The notes: generated by a model not told the origin, from the sequence alone. A stretch of DNA of 64,000 bases from Pseudonocardia sp. MH-G8 (GCF_002262885.1 NZ_NKYF01000036.1:1-64000), one strand, 5' to 3'; counted from the stretch's first letter, positions 43,242 through 52,717 are shown. Made by a program: numbers and translations.

Positions 43242-44722
43242 CAGTCGTCGACCTCCTCGGGACCGGGCCGGGCAGGGCCGGCTTCATCGAGCGTCACGGG
43301 CTGTGGGACGACGCCGAGTACGCGGCGGCGGCGCAGGCGCTGCGCGTCATCGACGAGCACGGCATCGAGTTGATCCGGGTGGTGTTCCCGGATCCGCACG
43401 GGCTCCCGCGGGGCAAGACGCTCACGCGGGAGGCGTTCGCCGCGGCCATGTGCGACGGCGTCGGCGCCCCGAGCACGCTGGTGCTCAAGGACACCTCGGG
43501 CCGCACCGCGTTCCCGGTCTTCGACCCGGCAGGCTCGCCGGTCGCCGGGATGGCAGGCGCCTCGGACCTGGTGCTCGTGCCGCTGCCGACGACCTTCCGC
43601 GTGCTTCCGTGGGCCGAGCGGACCGCGTGGGTGCTCTGCGACATCCACCGGCCCGACGGGGCCCCGCTGCCCTACTCCACTCGGCACGTCCTGCGCCGTC
43701 AGCTCGACGAGGTCGCGGCGCGCGGCCTCGAGCTGCGCGTCGGGTTGGAGGTGGAGTTCCACGCCTTCCGCCGCACCGGCGACCCGATCGGCGACGGCCA
43801 AGTGGGCCGGCCGGGGGAGCCGGGGCAGCCGCCCCAGGTCACTGCACTCAGCACCGGTGCGCAGCTGCTGTCGGAGGCGAGCATCGACGCCGTGGACGAG
43901 CTCGTCCAGCTGCTGCGCCACGGGCTCGTCGCGCTCGACCTGCCGCTGCGCACGATCGAGGTCGAGTTCGGACCCAGCCAGTTCGAGATCACCTTCGCGC
44001 CGCAGGACGCGCTGCGCGCCGCCGACGACCTCGTGCTGTGCCGCAGCGCGGTCAAGCAGCTCTGCGCCCGCCACGGCTACCACGCCACCTTCATGGCGCG
44101 CCCGCACCTGCCCGACGTCATGTCCAGCGGCTGGCACCTGCACCAGTGCCTGCTCGAGCGCGAGACCGGCGAGAACCGGTTCGCCGCCCGTCCGGGCGAC
44201 GACGGCGCGCTGTCCGGCCTCGCCCGCGGCTACCTCGGCGGCCTGCTCGCCCACGCGCCCGCCGCCTCCGCGTTCACCACCCCGACCGTCAACGGCTACA
44301 AGCGCTACCGGCCGCACTCGCTCGCCCCGGACCGCATCCTCTGGGGCGCCGACAACAGGGGCGCCATGATCCGTGCGGTCGGCGGACCGGGCGACCCCGC
44401 GACGCGTCTGGAGAACCGTTCGGGCGAGCCCGCCGCGAACCCGTACCTCTCCGTCGCGGCCCAGCTGGTCTCCGGCCTCGACGGGATCGACCGCGACCTC
44501 GACCCGGGCGCCCCGACACTGCGCCCCTACCACGACGGCGCGTCGCGGCTGCCCGCGAGCCTGATGGACGCCGTCACCGCACTGCGCGCGGACCCGCTCT
44601 TCACACGGCGGTTCGGCGCGGAGTTCGTCGACTACTGGATCACCCTCAAGCAGGCCGAGATCGACCGCTACCAGGCCGCGGTCACCGACTGGGAACACCG
44701 GGAGTACTTCACCCTGTACTAG
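43238..44722 (+). CDS. Glutamine-synthetase-family ligase (gamma-glutamyl-amide synthetase-like)
   Basis: A 494-residue member of the GS fold. LRVGLEVEFHAF supplies metal-binding Glu residues, SSGWHLHQCLLE the ATP/metal His, GADNRGAMIR the substrate Arg region, and LENRSGEPAANPYLS the C-terminal signature. It lacks the conserved adenylylation-loop context of GlnA, and its context is catabolic. GS-like ligases that glutamylate amines are known in aniline, isopropylamine and polyamine catabolism, where they prepare the amine for later steps. Fused by overlap to the Rieske gene, it probably activates an amine substrate or product; the amine is unknown. Confidence 0.85.
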   Translation: MTVVDLLGTGPGRAGFIERHGLWDDAEYAAAAQALRVIDEHGIELIRVVFPDPHGLPRGKTLTREAFAAAMCDGVGAPSTLVLKDTSGRTAFPVFDPAGSPVAGMAGASDLVLVPLPTTFRVLPWAERTAWVLCDIHRPDGAPLPYSTRHVLRRQLDEVAARGLELRVGLEVEFHAFRRTGDPIGDGQVGRPGEPGQPPQVTALSTGAQLLSEASIDAVDELVQLLRHGLVALDLPLRTIEVEFGPSQFEITFAPQDALRAADDLVLCRSAVKQLCARHGYHATFMARPHLPDVMSSGWHLHQCLLERETGENRFAARPGDDGALSGLARGYLGGLLAHAPAASAFTTPTVNGYKRYRPHSLAPDRILWGADNRGAMIRAVGGPGDPATRLENRSGEPAANPYLSVAAQLVSGLDGIDRDLDPGAPTLRPYHDGASRLPASLMDAVTALRADPLFTRRFGAEFVDYWITLKQAEIDRYQAAVTDWEHREYFTLY

Positions 44723-44746
44723 ACGAGTAAGTCCGAACTCGATCAG

Positions 44747-45000
44747 TGGTCGTAGGCGGTCAGGGCGAGCAGGCGGAGGGATCGAAGATCGATTCGACGA
44801 GTTGACGGACGGGTTTGAGCGGGTGCTCAGCCGGGTGCGGGGCGCGGTTGCGGTAGGAGGGGCTGCCCTTGTCGGCGATGATCGTGAGCCCGGGCCTGTG
44901 TGCGGAGAGGTGGCGGTGTGTGCGGCGGGCAGTGATCGCCGAATCGGCGCGTTTCCCGTCGGATCCGGTCGGCTTTCGCACCGATCTGACGATCGTGGAT
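44747..45000 (-). mobile_element. Remnant of an IS-type DDE transposase gene (3' part)
   Basis: On the minus strand, one frame reads RPGLTIIADKG, then PVRQLVESIFD, both common in the C-terminal half of actinobacterial IS4/IS5-like transposases. After that the frame is broken; the shifted frame reads LRLLALTAYDH and stops near 44747, which matches the family's C-terminal end. The stretch between ADKG and RQLVES and the segment after VESIFD are shortened. No terminal repeats are visible. It fills the gap between the GS-like gene and the DUF222 gene and is not functional. Confidence 0.45.
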
Positions 45001-45066
45001 GGTGCAGCGTGTGCGGCAGCACGGTGGCGCTGAGGAGGACTACGCACGCAGGCGCTGCGGTCGGGC

Positions 45067-47109
45067 TCAGAACGGCGGCTCGTCGTTCTGCGGGGGTAGC
45101 GGGTTCGGTATCGGTGGTGGTGGCCGGGGTGGGTCGGTGGCGGGTCGGTCCAGAATCCGCGGGTCATACCGGCGTAGCCGCTGGTCGTGATCGGCGTCGT
45201 CGCGGTCCTGATCTTCGGGGTGCCGGTCGGGGTCGGGGTCGGGGTCGGGTAGGTCGAGCCGGATCGGCTCCCCGCGCGTCCAGTAGACGCGCCCGAGCGG
45301 GCTGAGCCACCGGAACAGCCCGGGTGAGGGTTGGGTGAGGCTCCAGCCGCGGTCCTTGTCCGGATGGTGCCGTTTGCAGGCCGGGCCGATGTTTCCCTCG
45401 ACGGTTTTGCCGCCGCGGCCGTGATCGTTGGTGTGGTCCAGATCTGAGCTGCTGGCGGTGCGGGTGCAGCCGGGCCCGCAGCAGCTGCGGTCACGGGCAC
45501 GGACATGATCGGCGAGCGGGCCGCGGGCGAACCGGGCGCGCGGATGCGCGGCCAGACGGGCACGCAGGTTGTCACGATCAGCCCAGCGGGCGGCGATCTC
45601 GGCCAGCAGCGGATGCCAATCGGCGAGCGCGGGGTCGGCGGCATAGCGCTCGAGTTCCTCGACGGAGATGTGCAACTCGACCACTCCGCCCCGGACTCGA
45701 CCGGCACGTGCCCCGGAACCGGGGTCGGGGCGGGGGTTCTGGTCGGGGTGGTTGCGGGGTCGGCGGCGGATGGTCCCGGCGAGGAGGAGGTGGCCGCGGG
45801 TGTCGACGATGGCGAACTTCCAGGATGCTCCGCGTCGCTGTGCGGCGACGGCGTTGCGAGCGAGGGTGGCGCCGATGGGGCCGAGGCCGGGGATCTCGCC
45901 GGGGCGGTCGTCGAGTCCGGCGAGGGTGGCGAGTCCGAGGCGGATCTCGATGCCTTCCCGGGTGGCCATCCGGTCGCCGGCCGCGTGGTCGGGCGTGGGT
46001 TGCTCGGTGTTCTCGCCGGTGGTCGGGTCGGGTGCGTCGCCGGTTTCGATGTCCGCTTCGGGGCCGTCCGCCGTATCTTCGGCGAGCGTGGTCTCGTCGG
46101 CGGGCTCGGCGTCGTCGGCGTCATCGGCTGCCGTGTCGTCGGCGGTGGCGTCAGGGGGTGGGTTGTCTTCGGGGCGGGGTGCGGCCAGGAGCGCTGCGAT
46201 GATCTGCGCCTCGGTGAGCCGGTGGAAGGCGCCGTTCAACATCCCGAGGTAGAGGTCGGCGCTGATCTGCGGCCGTCGCCCGAGGTGTCCGGCTCGCTTG
46301 GCTGCTTCGACCAGCCGGTCGATGCGTCCGGCCGCGGCGGCGGCCTCGTCCGGGGGCAACCCGTCACCGACGAGGGTGGCGGTGCCCTTGCTGTCGAGAT
46401 AGAGGGCCACGCTGCGTTCCCGGATGGCACGTTGGTAGCGGCGCCGCCGAAACTCCGGGTCGATCGCGTGCATCGCCCGGTACAGCCGATCCGACAACTG
46501 TTTGGTGGTCAGTCCGGGGGCCTGCGGCAGGAACCGCTCCCGCAACAGGCGGCTCTGCTGCTCGGTGACATCGCCGTTCGCGGGGTCGAGGTGGTCGACG
46601 AACACCCGCGCCTTGCTGCGGTCGATTCGGCCTTGCTGCAGCGCGGTGAACACAGTGGGCAGGCGCTCGATCAGCGCGGTGGCGAATGTGAGTTCGCGAT
46701 CGGCGGCGGTGGGGGTCCAGGTGAGTCCGGCGGCGATTTCGTGCGCGGCCCATTCGAACCGCTTCCCGGCCCGCGCCACGGTTTCGGCCTCGGCCGCCGG
46801 CCGCTCACCGGCCTCCGCGCCGGCCCAGCCACCGACCGGGTCGTCGGCCTGGCCGCCTGCCCCGCCGCTGGTCTCCGTGCCGCGCGGCTTGCCGGGCAGG
46901 TCGGCCACCGCGACGGCGTGGGTGATCTCCACCAGTCCGGCGAACAACTCCGCCTGATCATGCGCCAACTGCCGCGACCGGGCCTGCACCACCTCGACCA
47001 GCCGGGCGTTCGGGATCTTCTCCCATGGCAACCCGCCGAGCACGGCGGACAGCTCCGGACCGGGCGGGAGTGCCACCGCCTGGTCCACGAGGTCCACCAC
47101 TTCGGCCAT
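45067..47109 (-). CDS. DUF222 domain HNH endonuclease (13E12-repeat type)
   Basis: A 680-residue protein of the family known in mycobacteria as 13E12 repeats. The N-terminal DUF222 part holds GPELSAVLGGLPWEKIPNA and RSKARVFVDHLDP. A long acidic, Asp/Ala/Glu-rich insertion of about 70 residues follows near 310-380, making the protein longer than usual. The C-terminal HNH nuclease motif is CCGPGC, SSDLDHTNDHGRGG and CKRHH. A perfect SOS box stands directly before the ATG, so the gene is probably induced by DNA damage. The molecular role of the family is not established. Confidence 0.9.
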   Translation of the reverse strand: MAEVVDLVDQAVALPPGPELSAVLGGLPWEKIPNARLVEVVQARSRQLAHDQAELFAGLVEITHAVAVADLPGKPRGTETSGGAGGQADDPVGGWAGAEAGERPAAEAETVARAGKRFEWAAHEIAAGLTWTPTAADRELTFATALIERLPTVFTALQQGRIDRSKARVFVDHLDPANGDVTEQQSRLLRERFLPQAPGLTTKQLSDRLYRAMHAIDPEFRRRRYQRAIRERSVALYLDSKGTATLVGDGLPPDEAAAAAGRIDRLVEAAKRAGHLGRRPQISADLYLGMLNGAFHRLTEAQIIAALLAAPRPEDNPPPDATADDTAADDADDAEPADETTLAEDTADGPEADIETGDAPDPTTGENTEQPTPDHAAGDRMATREGIEIRLGLATLAGLDDRPGEIPGLGPIGATLARNAVAAQRRGASWKFAIVDTRGHLLLAGTIRRRPRNHPDQNPRPDPGSGARAGRVRGGVVELHISVEELERYAADPALADWHPLLAEIAARWADRDNLRARLAAHPRARFARGPLADHVRARDRSCCGPGCTRTASSSDLDHTNDHGRGGKTVEGNIGPACKRHHPDKDRGWSLTQPSPGLFRWLSPLGRVYWTRGEPIRLDLPDPDPDPDRHPEDQDRDDADHDQRLRRYDPRILDRPATDPPRPPPPIPNPLPPQNDEPPF

Positions 47110-47112
47110 AAC

Positions 47113-47128
47113 TCGAACTTACGTTCGA
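47113..47128. promoter_or_regulatory. LexA-type SOS box
   Basis: TCGAAC TTAC GTTCGA is a perfect match to the actinobacterial LexA box TCGAAC-N4-GTTCGA. It ends 3 bp from the start codon of the DUF222-HNH gene. Members of the 13E12 family in Mycobacterium tuberculosis are known to carry LexA boxes. Confidence 0.85.
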
Positions 47129-47304
47129 CCACCGACAGAACCGGGCAAATGCGGGCCGGTCAGAAGGAGAAATGTAGGTTCCCCCGAAAAGCTCAAGTCT
47201 CGATGACGGAACGTGAGATTCCCCGGCAATCGAGGAAGCGCCCTGCCCTCGCAGTCCCGGGTGGCACGTCCACGTCCGCCGTCCGGGGCGGGCATGATCT
47301 CCGT

Positions 47305-47664
47305 ATGACCACCATCGGATCCACCTCCGACCTCGCCCTCGACGGGCGTCGATTCGCGATGGTGTCGTCGACGGCGAGCGAGGTGGACGCGTCGTCGCCC
47401 ACCGTCTTCGACTACCACGAGCGCGACGGCATGGTCTGGGGGGAGTACGAGGGCGACACGGTACGCATCGGCCGCTTCGTCGGCACGCGTGAGGAGCGGC
47501 GGATCTCGATCCGCTTCACGCACGTCGTGGCGGCTACCGGTGAGGTCGTCAGCGGTGCGGCGGAGAGCCGCGTCGAGTCGCATGCCGACGGCCTGCGGTT
47601 GGTGGAGGACTTCCGCACGGCGGACGGCGACCAGGTCAGCGTCTGCGCGGAAGTCCTGCGCTAG
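47305..47664 (+). CDS. Small beta-rich conserved hypothetical protein
   Basis: A 119-residue protein without signal peptide or membrane segment. The pattern LDGRRFAMVSST, then TVFDYHERDGMVWGEYEGDTVRIG and RFVGTREERRISIRFTHV, resembles a family of small beta-rich proteins sometimes labelled N-acetylglutamate synthase, for which no such activity is supported. I therefore give no function. The ATG at 47305 is taken because the region upstream is antisense to the DUF222 promoter. It is convergent with the AsnC gene, with stops overlapping by 4 bp. Confidence 0.7.
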   Translation: MTTIGSTSDLALDGRRFAMVSSTASEVDASSPTVFDYHERDGMVWGEYEGDTVRIGRFVGTREERRISIRFTHVVAATGEVVSGAAESRVESHADGLRLVEDFRTADGDQVSVCAEVLR

Positions 47665-48239
47665 TCGGGCCCGGTGTGGTCCCCGCTCGACCGGATGAAC
47701 CTCGTCATGCCCACCTGCTGAGCCGGGGGTGGGGCGGCCGGGATGTCGCCCGGCAGCAGGTAGGGCCTGCGGAGCACCTCGTCCATCACGAGCACCGACT
47801 CGACCGCGCGGATCTCGGGCAGCAGTGACAGCACGTCGGTGACGAAGTGGTGCACCTCGGCCACGTCGCGGGCGCGGACGAGCAGCATGGCGTCGTGCTC
47901 GCCGGTGGTGACGGCGCAGTACTCGACCTGGCTCATCTCCAGGACCCGGCGCCGGAACGAGGCCCACGTCTGCGGGCTCACCGTGACGAACACCAGGGTG
48001 CAGATGCCGAATCCCACCTTGAGCGGGTCGACCTGGGCGCTGAAACCCGTGATCACGCCGGAGGCGACCAGGTTCTCCACGCGGGTGTAGACCGTTGCCC
48101 GGGATACTCCCACCTGGTCGGCGAGCGCCGACATCGAGATGCGGCCGTCGGTCCGCAGCCCGGCGAGGATCCGCTGGTCGACGTCGTCGAGCGGAGATCG
48201 TCCAGTCGGGGGCCCGCTGGAATCCTTGCTCCTGGACAT
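47661..48239 (-). CDS. Lrp/AsnC-family transcriptional regulator
   Basis: A 192-residue regulator. LDDVDQRILAGLRTDGRISM and SALADQVGVSRATVYTRVEN form the HTH. The C-terminal RAM effector domain contains ITGFSAQVDPLKVGFGICTL and TTGEHDAMLLVRARDVAEVH. A 30-residue C-terminal extension is unusual for the family. It is divergent from the ABC importer operon with 160 bp between, and an inverted repeat at 48294-48341 lies in that gap. It probably controls uptake in response to an amino acid or a related compound. Confidence 0.92.
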   Translation of the reverse strand: MSRSKDSSGPPTGRSPLDDVDQRILAGLRTDGRISMSALADQVGVSRATVYTRVENLVASGVITGFSAQVDPLKVGFGICTLVFVTVSPQTWASFRRRVLEMSQVEYCAVTTGEHDAMLLVRARDVAEVHHFVTDVLSLLPEIRAVESVLVMDEVLRRPYLLPGDIPAAPPPAQQVGMTRFIRSSGDHTGPD

Positions 48240-48293
48240 TCTTGCCCTCTCTGGCCACCGCGGATGACGTTCGTCCGACGTGATCGGCGTCTA

Positions 48294-48341
48294 CTGGACG
48301 GGCTGAGAATCAGTGGAGCATGATGCTGCGAAATCGTCCAG
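48294..48341. promoter_or_regulatory. Inverted repeat between AsnC and ABC importer genes
   Basis: CTGGACG (48294-48300) and CGTCCAG (48335-48341) are perfect arms 34 bp apart. Between them AGCAT-G-ATGCT (48317-48327) forms a smaller palindrome. This spread-out symmetry suits Lrp/AsnC octamers, but no consensus is known for this regulator. Confidence 0.45.
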
Positions 48342-48399
48342 GGAACGCTGGCTGCGGGCGCAATCCGTCGAGCCGCGACAAGCGTGCGCGGAGGTACAC

Positions 48400-50013
48400 A
48401 TGATCGGTCGGATTTCCATCCGCGCCCGGGGTCGCTCGGCGGCCCTGGCTGCTGCCGCCACGCTGGTGGCCGTGACCGTGGCCGCCTGCGGGGGCGGCTC
48501 GTCCGAGGGCGGCGGTGGTTCGGGCGGCGGCGCGCTCGTCGTCGACTCGAGCTTCGACCTCAAGACGATCGACCCGGGCCGCGAGTACGAGCTCACCGGG
48601 CAGCTGCTCACCAAGGGCATGTACGAGACGCTGCTGACCTTCGAGGGCAACGACCTCACCACGCCGGTCGGAGCGCTCGCGACCTCCTACGAGCTCTCGC
48701 CGGACGCGACGACGCTGACCCTGCCGCTGGCACAGGGGCGCGTCTTCTCCGACGGCACCCCGGTCACCGCCGACGACGTGGTGTTCTCCCTGCAGCGTCT
48801 CGCCGGGATGAAGGGCAACCCGTCGTTCCTGCTCGACGGCGTCACCGTGGCCAAGAAGGACGACGCCACGGTGGTGCTCACCAGTGCCGAGCCGAACCCG
48901 GCCCTGCCGTTCATCCTGCCCAACCCGGCGCTGTCGATCGTCAACGCCGAGGTCGTGCAGGCCAACGGCGGCACCACCGACGAGAGCGACGCCGCCGAGA
49001 AGTTCCTCAACAGCGCGTCGGCGGGTTCGGGCCCGTACGTCCTCGAGTCGCTCGACGTGGCCAGCCAGGCCGTGCTGACCCGCAACGAGGCCTACAACGG
49101 CCCGGACCGGCCGGCCTACGACACGGTCGTGGTCCGCAACGTCAAGGCGGCGACCCAGGCGCTGAACGTCCAGAAGGGCGACAGCCAGGTCGCGCTCGAC
49201 CTCTCCGGCGACCAGGTGCAGGGCCTGGACGCGGGCAGGGTCACCGTCACCAGCGGCCCGTCGGCGTACATGATCTTCCTGATGCTCAACCAGAGCGCCG
49301 AGATCTCGCCCGCCACCAGCAACCCGCAGTACGTCTCGGCCGTGAAGAAGGCCATCGACTACCCCGGGCTGCTGGGCGTGGCGGGCGCGGGCGCCGTGCA
49401 GCCAGGCGGCATCATCCCGTCGCTGATCACGGGGGCGCTGCCCGCCGCGGGGGCTCTGACCCACGACCCCGCGGGCGCCGCGGCCGATCTCGCCGCCAGC
49501 GGGATGGCGGGCGAGCGGCCCACGCTCGCCTACCCGAGCGACCTCACGCTCAACGGCCTGAGCTTCCAGACGATCGCAGAGCGGCTGCAGTCCCAGCTCG
49601 CCGCCGCCGGCATCGCCGTCGACCTGGCGCCGGCCCCCGTGGCCACCGAGCTGGACAACTACCGCAACGGCAAGGAGCAGATGGGGCTCTGGTACTGGGC
49701 CCCGGACTTCCCGGACCCCTCCAACTACCTGGCCTTCGCCCCCGACGGGCTGATCGGCGAGCGCGCGAACTGGACCGCCACGGCGGCGCCGGACATCGCC
49801 GCGGCGGCCACCGCAGCGGACGCGACCGTCGACCCCGCGCAGCGCGAGGCGGCCTACCACCGGTTCCAGGAGAGCCTCAACGCCGGCGGCCCGTTCATCC
49901 CGCTCGTGCAGCCGCCGTCCAACATCGTCACGGCGAACTCGGTGACGGGAGCGGTGTACAACCCGATCTGGACGGTCGACCTCGGTGACATCGGTGTCGA
50001 CGCAGCGCAGTAG
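48400..50013 (+). CDS. ABC importer substrate-binding lipoprotein, SBP family 5 (DppA/OppA-like)
   Basis: A 537-residue lipoprotein. The signal peptide AALAAAATLVAVTVAACGGG has a lipobox Cys near residue 28, followed by a Gly/Ser linker. The mature protein shows the family-5 layout: GMYETLLTFEG, VFSDGTPVTADDVVFSLQRL and the C-terminal YHRFQESLNAGGPFIPL. These proteins bind oligopeptides, nickel chelates, opines or other polar compounds. GGAGG precedes the ATG by 5 nt. It heads a five-gene operon with two permeases and two ATPases. Confidence 0.93.
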   Translation: MIGRISIRARGRSAALAAAATLVAVTVAACGGGSSEGGGGSGGGALVVDSSFDLKTIDPGREYELTGQLLTKGMYETLLTFEGNDLTTPVGALATSYELSPDATTLTLPLAQGRVFSDGTPVTADDVVFSLQRLAGMKGNPSFLLDGVTVAKKDDATVVLTSAEPNPALPFILPNPALSIVNAEVVQANGGTTDESDAAEKFLNSASAGSGPYVLESLDVASQAVLTRNEAYNGPDRPAYDTVVVRNVKAATQALNVQKGDSQVALDLSGDQVQGLDAGRVTVTSGPSAYMIFLMLNQSAEISPATSNPQYVSAVKKAIDYPGLLGVAGAGAVQPGGIIPSLITGALPAAGALTHDPAGAAADLAASGMAGERPTLAYPSDLTLNGLSFQTIAERLQSQLAAAGIAVDLAPAPVATELDNYRNGKEQMGLWYWAPDFPDPSNYLAFAPDGLIGERANWTATAAPDIAAAATAADATVDPAQREAAYHRFQESLNAGGPFIPLVQPPSNIVTANSVTGAVYNPIWTVDLGDIGVDAAQ

Positions 50014-51034
50014 CCACCCGCTGGTCCGGTACGTGCTGCGCCGCCTCGGGGTGTCCGCGCTGCTGGTCCTCGGCGTCACCCTGGTGACGTTCGTGCTGAC
50101 GAACCTCGTGCCCGGCGACACGGTGGCGGCCAACCTCGGGCAGCAGGCGGCGGAGGACCCGGCGATCGTGGCGGCCTACCGCGCCCACTACGGGCTCGAC
50201 CGGCCGTTGCCCGAGCAGTACGTGACCTACCTCGGGAACCTGGTGCAGGGCGACCTCGGGGAGTCGCAGCAGACCCACCGGTCGGTCGTGGCCGACCTGT
50301 CGGCGGCGGTGCCCGCCACGCTGGAGATCGCGGTCGGCGCGATCGTGCTGTCGATCCTGATCGGCGTCGGCCTCGGAGTGGTGGCCGCGGTGCGGCGCGG
50401 GCACCTCACCGACAGCGCGCTGCGGCTCGTGTCGCTGGTGGGCATCTCGGTGCCGACGTTCTGGCTGGCGATGGTGTCGTTCTACGTCTTCTCCTACCAG
50501 CTCGACATCGCCCCCGGTTCGGGCCGGCTCTCCCCGGCCACCACCGCGCCGCCGGACGTCACCGGTCTGTACACGGTGGACTCCCTGCTCGCCGGGGAGT
50601 GGGAGACGTTCGCCGACGCCGTCGCGCACCTGATGCTGCCCACGCTGGTGCTGACGCTCTACACGGTCGGGCTGCTCACCCGGTTCACCCGCTCCGCCGT
50701 GCTGGAGGTCCTCGACCAGGACTACGTGCGCTCGGCGCGGGCGAAAGGGCTGCCGGGGCGCACCGTGCTCGTGCGCTACGTGCTGCGCGCCGCGCTGGTG
50801 CCGATCCTGACGGTGGTGGGCCTGGCGTTCGGCGCGCTGCTCTCGGGCACCGTCCTGGTGGAGCAGATCTTCTCGTGGCCCGGCATGGGTTCCTACGCCT
50901 ACCAGGCCGCATCACACCTCGACCTGCCCGGCGTGATGGGCGTCGGGCTCGTCGTCGGCGTCATCTACGTCGTGATCAACCTGGTCGTGGACCTGCTCTA
51001 CGGCGTGATCGACCCCCGGGTTCGGGTCTCATGA
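49985..51034 (+). CDS. ABC importer permease (DppB-like)
   Basis: A 349-residue inner-membrane protein with six predicted segments. LRRLGVSALLVLGVTLVTFV is the first segment, followed by the family's LVPGDTVAANLG region. The EAA loop is DYVRSARAKGLPGRTVLVRY, which contacts the ATPases. The GTG at 49985 overlaps the binding-protein gene by 29 bp; a GTG at 49994 is also possible, and neither has a clear ribosome-binding site. It is paired with the next permease. Confidence 0.92.
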   Translation: MTSVSTQRSSHPLVRYVLRRLGVSALLVLGVTLVTFVLTNLVPGDTVAANLGQQAAEDPAIVAAYRAHYGLDRPLPEQYVTYLGNLVQGDLGESQQTHRSVVADLSAAVPATLEIAVGAIVLSILIGVGLGVVAAVRRGHLTDSALRLVSLVGISVPTFWLAMVSFYVFSYQLDIAPGSGRLSPATTAPPDVTGLYTVDSLLAGEWETFADAVAHLMLPTLVLTLYTVGLLTRFTRSAVLEVLDQDYVRSARAKGLPGRTVLVRYVLRAALVPILTVVGLAFGALLSGTVLVEQIFSWPGMGSYAYQAASHLDLPGVMGVGLVVGVIYVVINLVVDLLYGVIDPRVRVS

Positions 51035-51906
51035 GCGAGAACGGCCTGCGAGCGCGGTTCACGAAGCGGGTTCCCGAGGCCTGGCGCACACCGCTGGGCA
51101 TCACGGGTGCGGTGGTGGCGGCGATGTGGATCCTCGCCGCCGTCCTCGGGCCGGTGCTGTGGCCCTACGGCCCGCTCGTGCAGGACTTCGCACGACTCGA
51201 GGCACCCAGCGCCGCGCACTGGTTCGGCACCGACGAGCTCGGCCGCGACGTCCTCACCCGCGTGCTCGCGGGCGCGCAGGTGACGGTGCCGCTCGCGCTC
51301 CTGCTCGTCGGGCTGTCGGTGGTGGTCGGTGGCCTCCTCGGGCTGGCTGCCGGGTTCTTCGGGCGCTGGGTCGACGAGACCGTGATGCGGGTGACCGACC
51401 TGGTGATGGCGTTCCCCATCGTCATCCTCGCCATGGTGGTGGCCGCGGCGCTCGGGGCGAGCCTCGTCAACGCGGTGCTGGCCGCGCTGGTGGTGTCCTG
51501 GCCCGCGTACGCCCGCGTGACGCGCGGGCTCGTGATGGGCGTCCGGAACGCCGACTACGTGCTGGCCGACCGGCTGCTCGGCTTCTCCGCAATGCGGTCC
51601 CTGCGCACCGACATCGTCCCGATGGTGGTGGGGCCGGTGCTGATCCTGGCGAGCCTGGACATCGGCACCGCGACCCTGCTGTTGTCGGGCCTGTCGTTCC
51701 TCGGTCTCGGGGCGAAGCCGCCGACCGCCGAGTGGGGATCGATGGTGGCCACCGCGGTGCAGCACTTCGACTCCTGGTGGATGGGCGTGTTCCCCGGCCT
51801 GGCCATCCTGACCGTCGTGATGGCGTTCAACTTCCTCGGCGACGCGCTGCGCGACGCGCTCGACCCCCGCACCGCGGGCGTCCTCGGGAAGGCGGAGACG
51901 CGATGA
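51031..51906 (+). CDS. ABC importer permease (DppC-like)
   Basis: A 291-residue permease with an N-terminal cytoplasmic tail and about six membrane segments. HWFGTDELGRDVLTRVLAGA is the signature loop of DppC/OppC proteins, and the EAA loop is NADYVLADRLLGFSAMRSLR. The ATG overlaps the DppB stop (ATGA). It forms a heterodimer with the preceding permease. Confidence 0.93.
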   Translation: MSENGLRARFTKRVPEAWRTPLGITGAVVAAMWILAAVLGPVLWPYGPLVQDFARLEAPSAAHWFGTDELGRDVLTRVLAGAQVTVPLALLLVGLSVVVGGLLGLAAGFFGRWVDETVMRVTDLVMAFPIVILAMVVAAALGASLVNAVLAALVVSWPAYARVTRGLVMGVRNADYVLADRLLGFSAMRSLRTDIVPMVVGPVLILASLDIGTATLLLSGLSFLGLGAKPPTAEWGSMVATAVQHFDSWWMGVFPGLAILTVVMAFNFLGDALRDALDPRTAGVLGKAETR

Positions 51907-52717
51907 CGGTGCTGGACGTCTCCGGCCTCACGCTCGGCATCGGCGGGACCGAGATCCTGCGTGGCGTGGACCTGACCCTGGAGGCGGGCCGGATCCAGGG
52001 GCTGGCCGGGGAGTCCGGGTCGGGCAAGACGATGACGGGTCTCGCGGTGATGGGGTTGCTGCCGCCCGGGTCGCAGGTGACCGGGAGCGTCACCTACGGC
52101 GGCCAGGAGCTCCTCGCGCTCCCCCCGGCCCGGCGCAACGCCCTGCGCGGCACCGAGATCGCCATGGTGTTCCAGGACCCGTCGACGAGCCTGCACCCGA
52201 TGCTCAGCGTGGGCGCGCAGCTCACCGACCACCTGCGCCACCACCTCGGATCGAGCCGCGGCGCCGCGCGCGAGCGGGCCGTCGAGCTGCTGGGCAGGGT
52301 GCGCATCCCCGATCCGGCCGGCGCGCTGCGCCGCTACCCGCACCAGTTCTCCGGCGGGCAGCGGCAGCGGATCGCGATCGCCATCGCGCTGGCGTGCTCG
52401 CCGAAGGTCCTCATCGCCGACGAGCCCACCACCGCGCTCGACGTCACCGTGCAGGCCGGGGTGCTGCACCTGCTGCGCGACCTGGCCTCGGAGATGGGCC
52501 TGGCCGTGCTGCTGGTGACCCACGACCTCGGCGTCATGAGCGCGGTGGCCGACCGGGTCGCGGTGATGCGGCACGGCACGGTCGTGGAGAACGGCGAGCG
52601 CCACCAGGTGTTCACCGCGCCCGCGCACCCCTACACCGCATCGCTGCTGGCGAGCCTGCCCGGCACCGCAGGCGGCGTGCAGACCCTCGACGACGTGCGC
52701 CGGTTGGAGGCAACGTG

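Noticed and set aside
43303..44730. Long plus-strand frame overlapping the GS-like gene
   Set aside because: Arg/Pro/Ala-rich shadow frame; the GS-like frame has all family motifs.
44722..44760. Small inverted repeat CGAGT/ACTCG after the GS-like gene
   Set aside because: Arms are only 5 bp; too weak to call a terminator in this GC-rich sequence.
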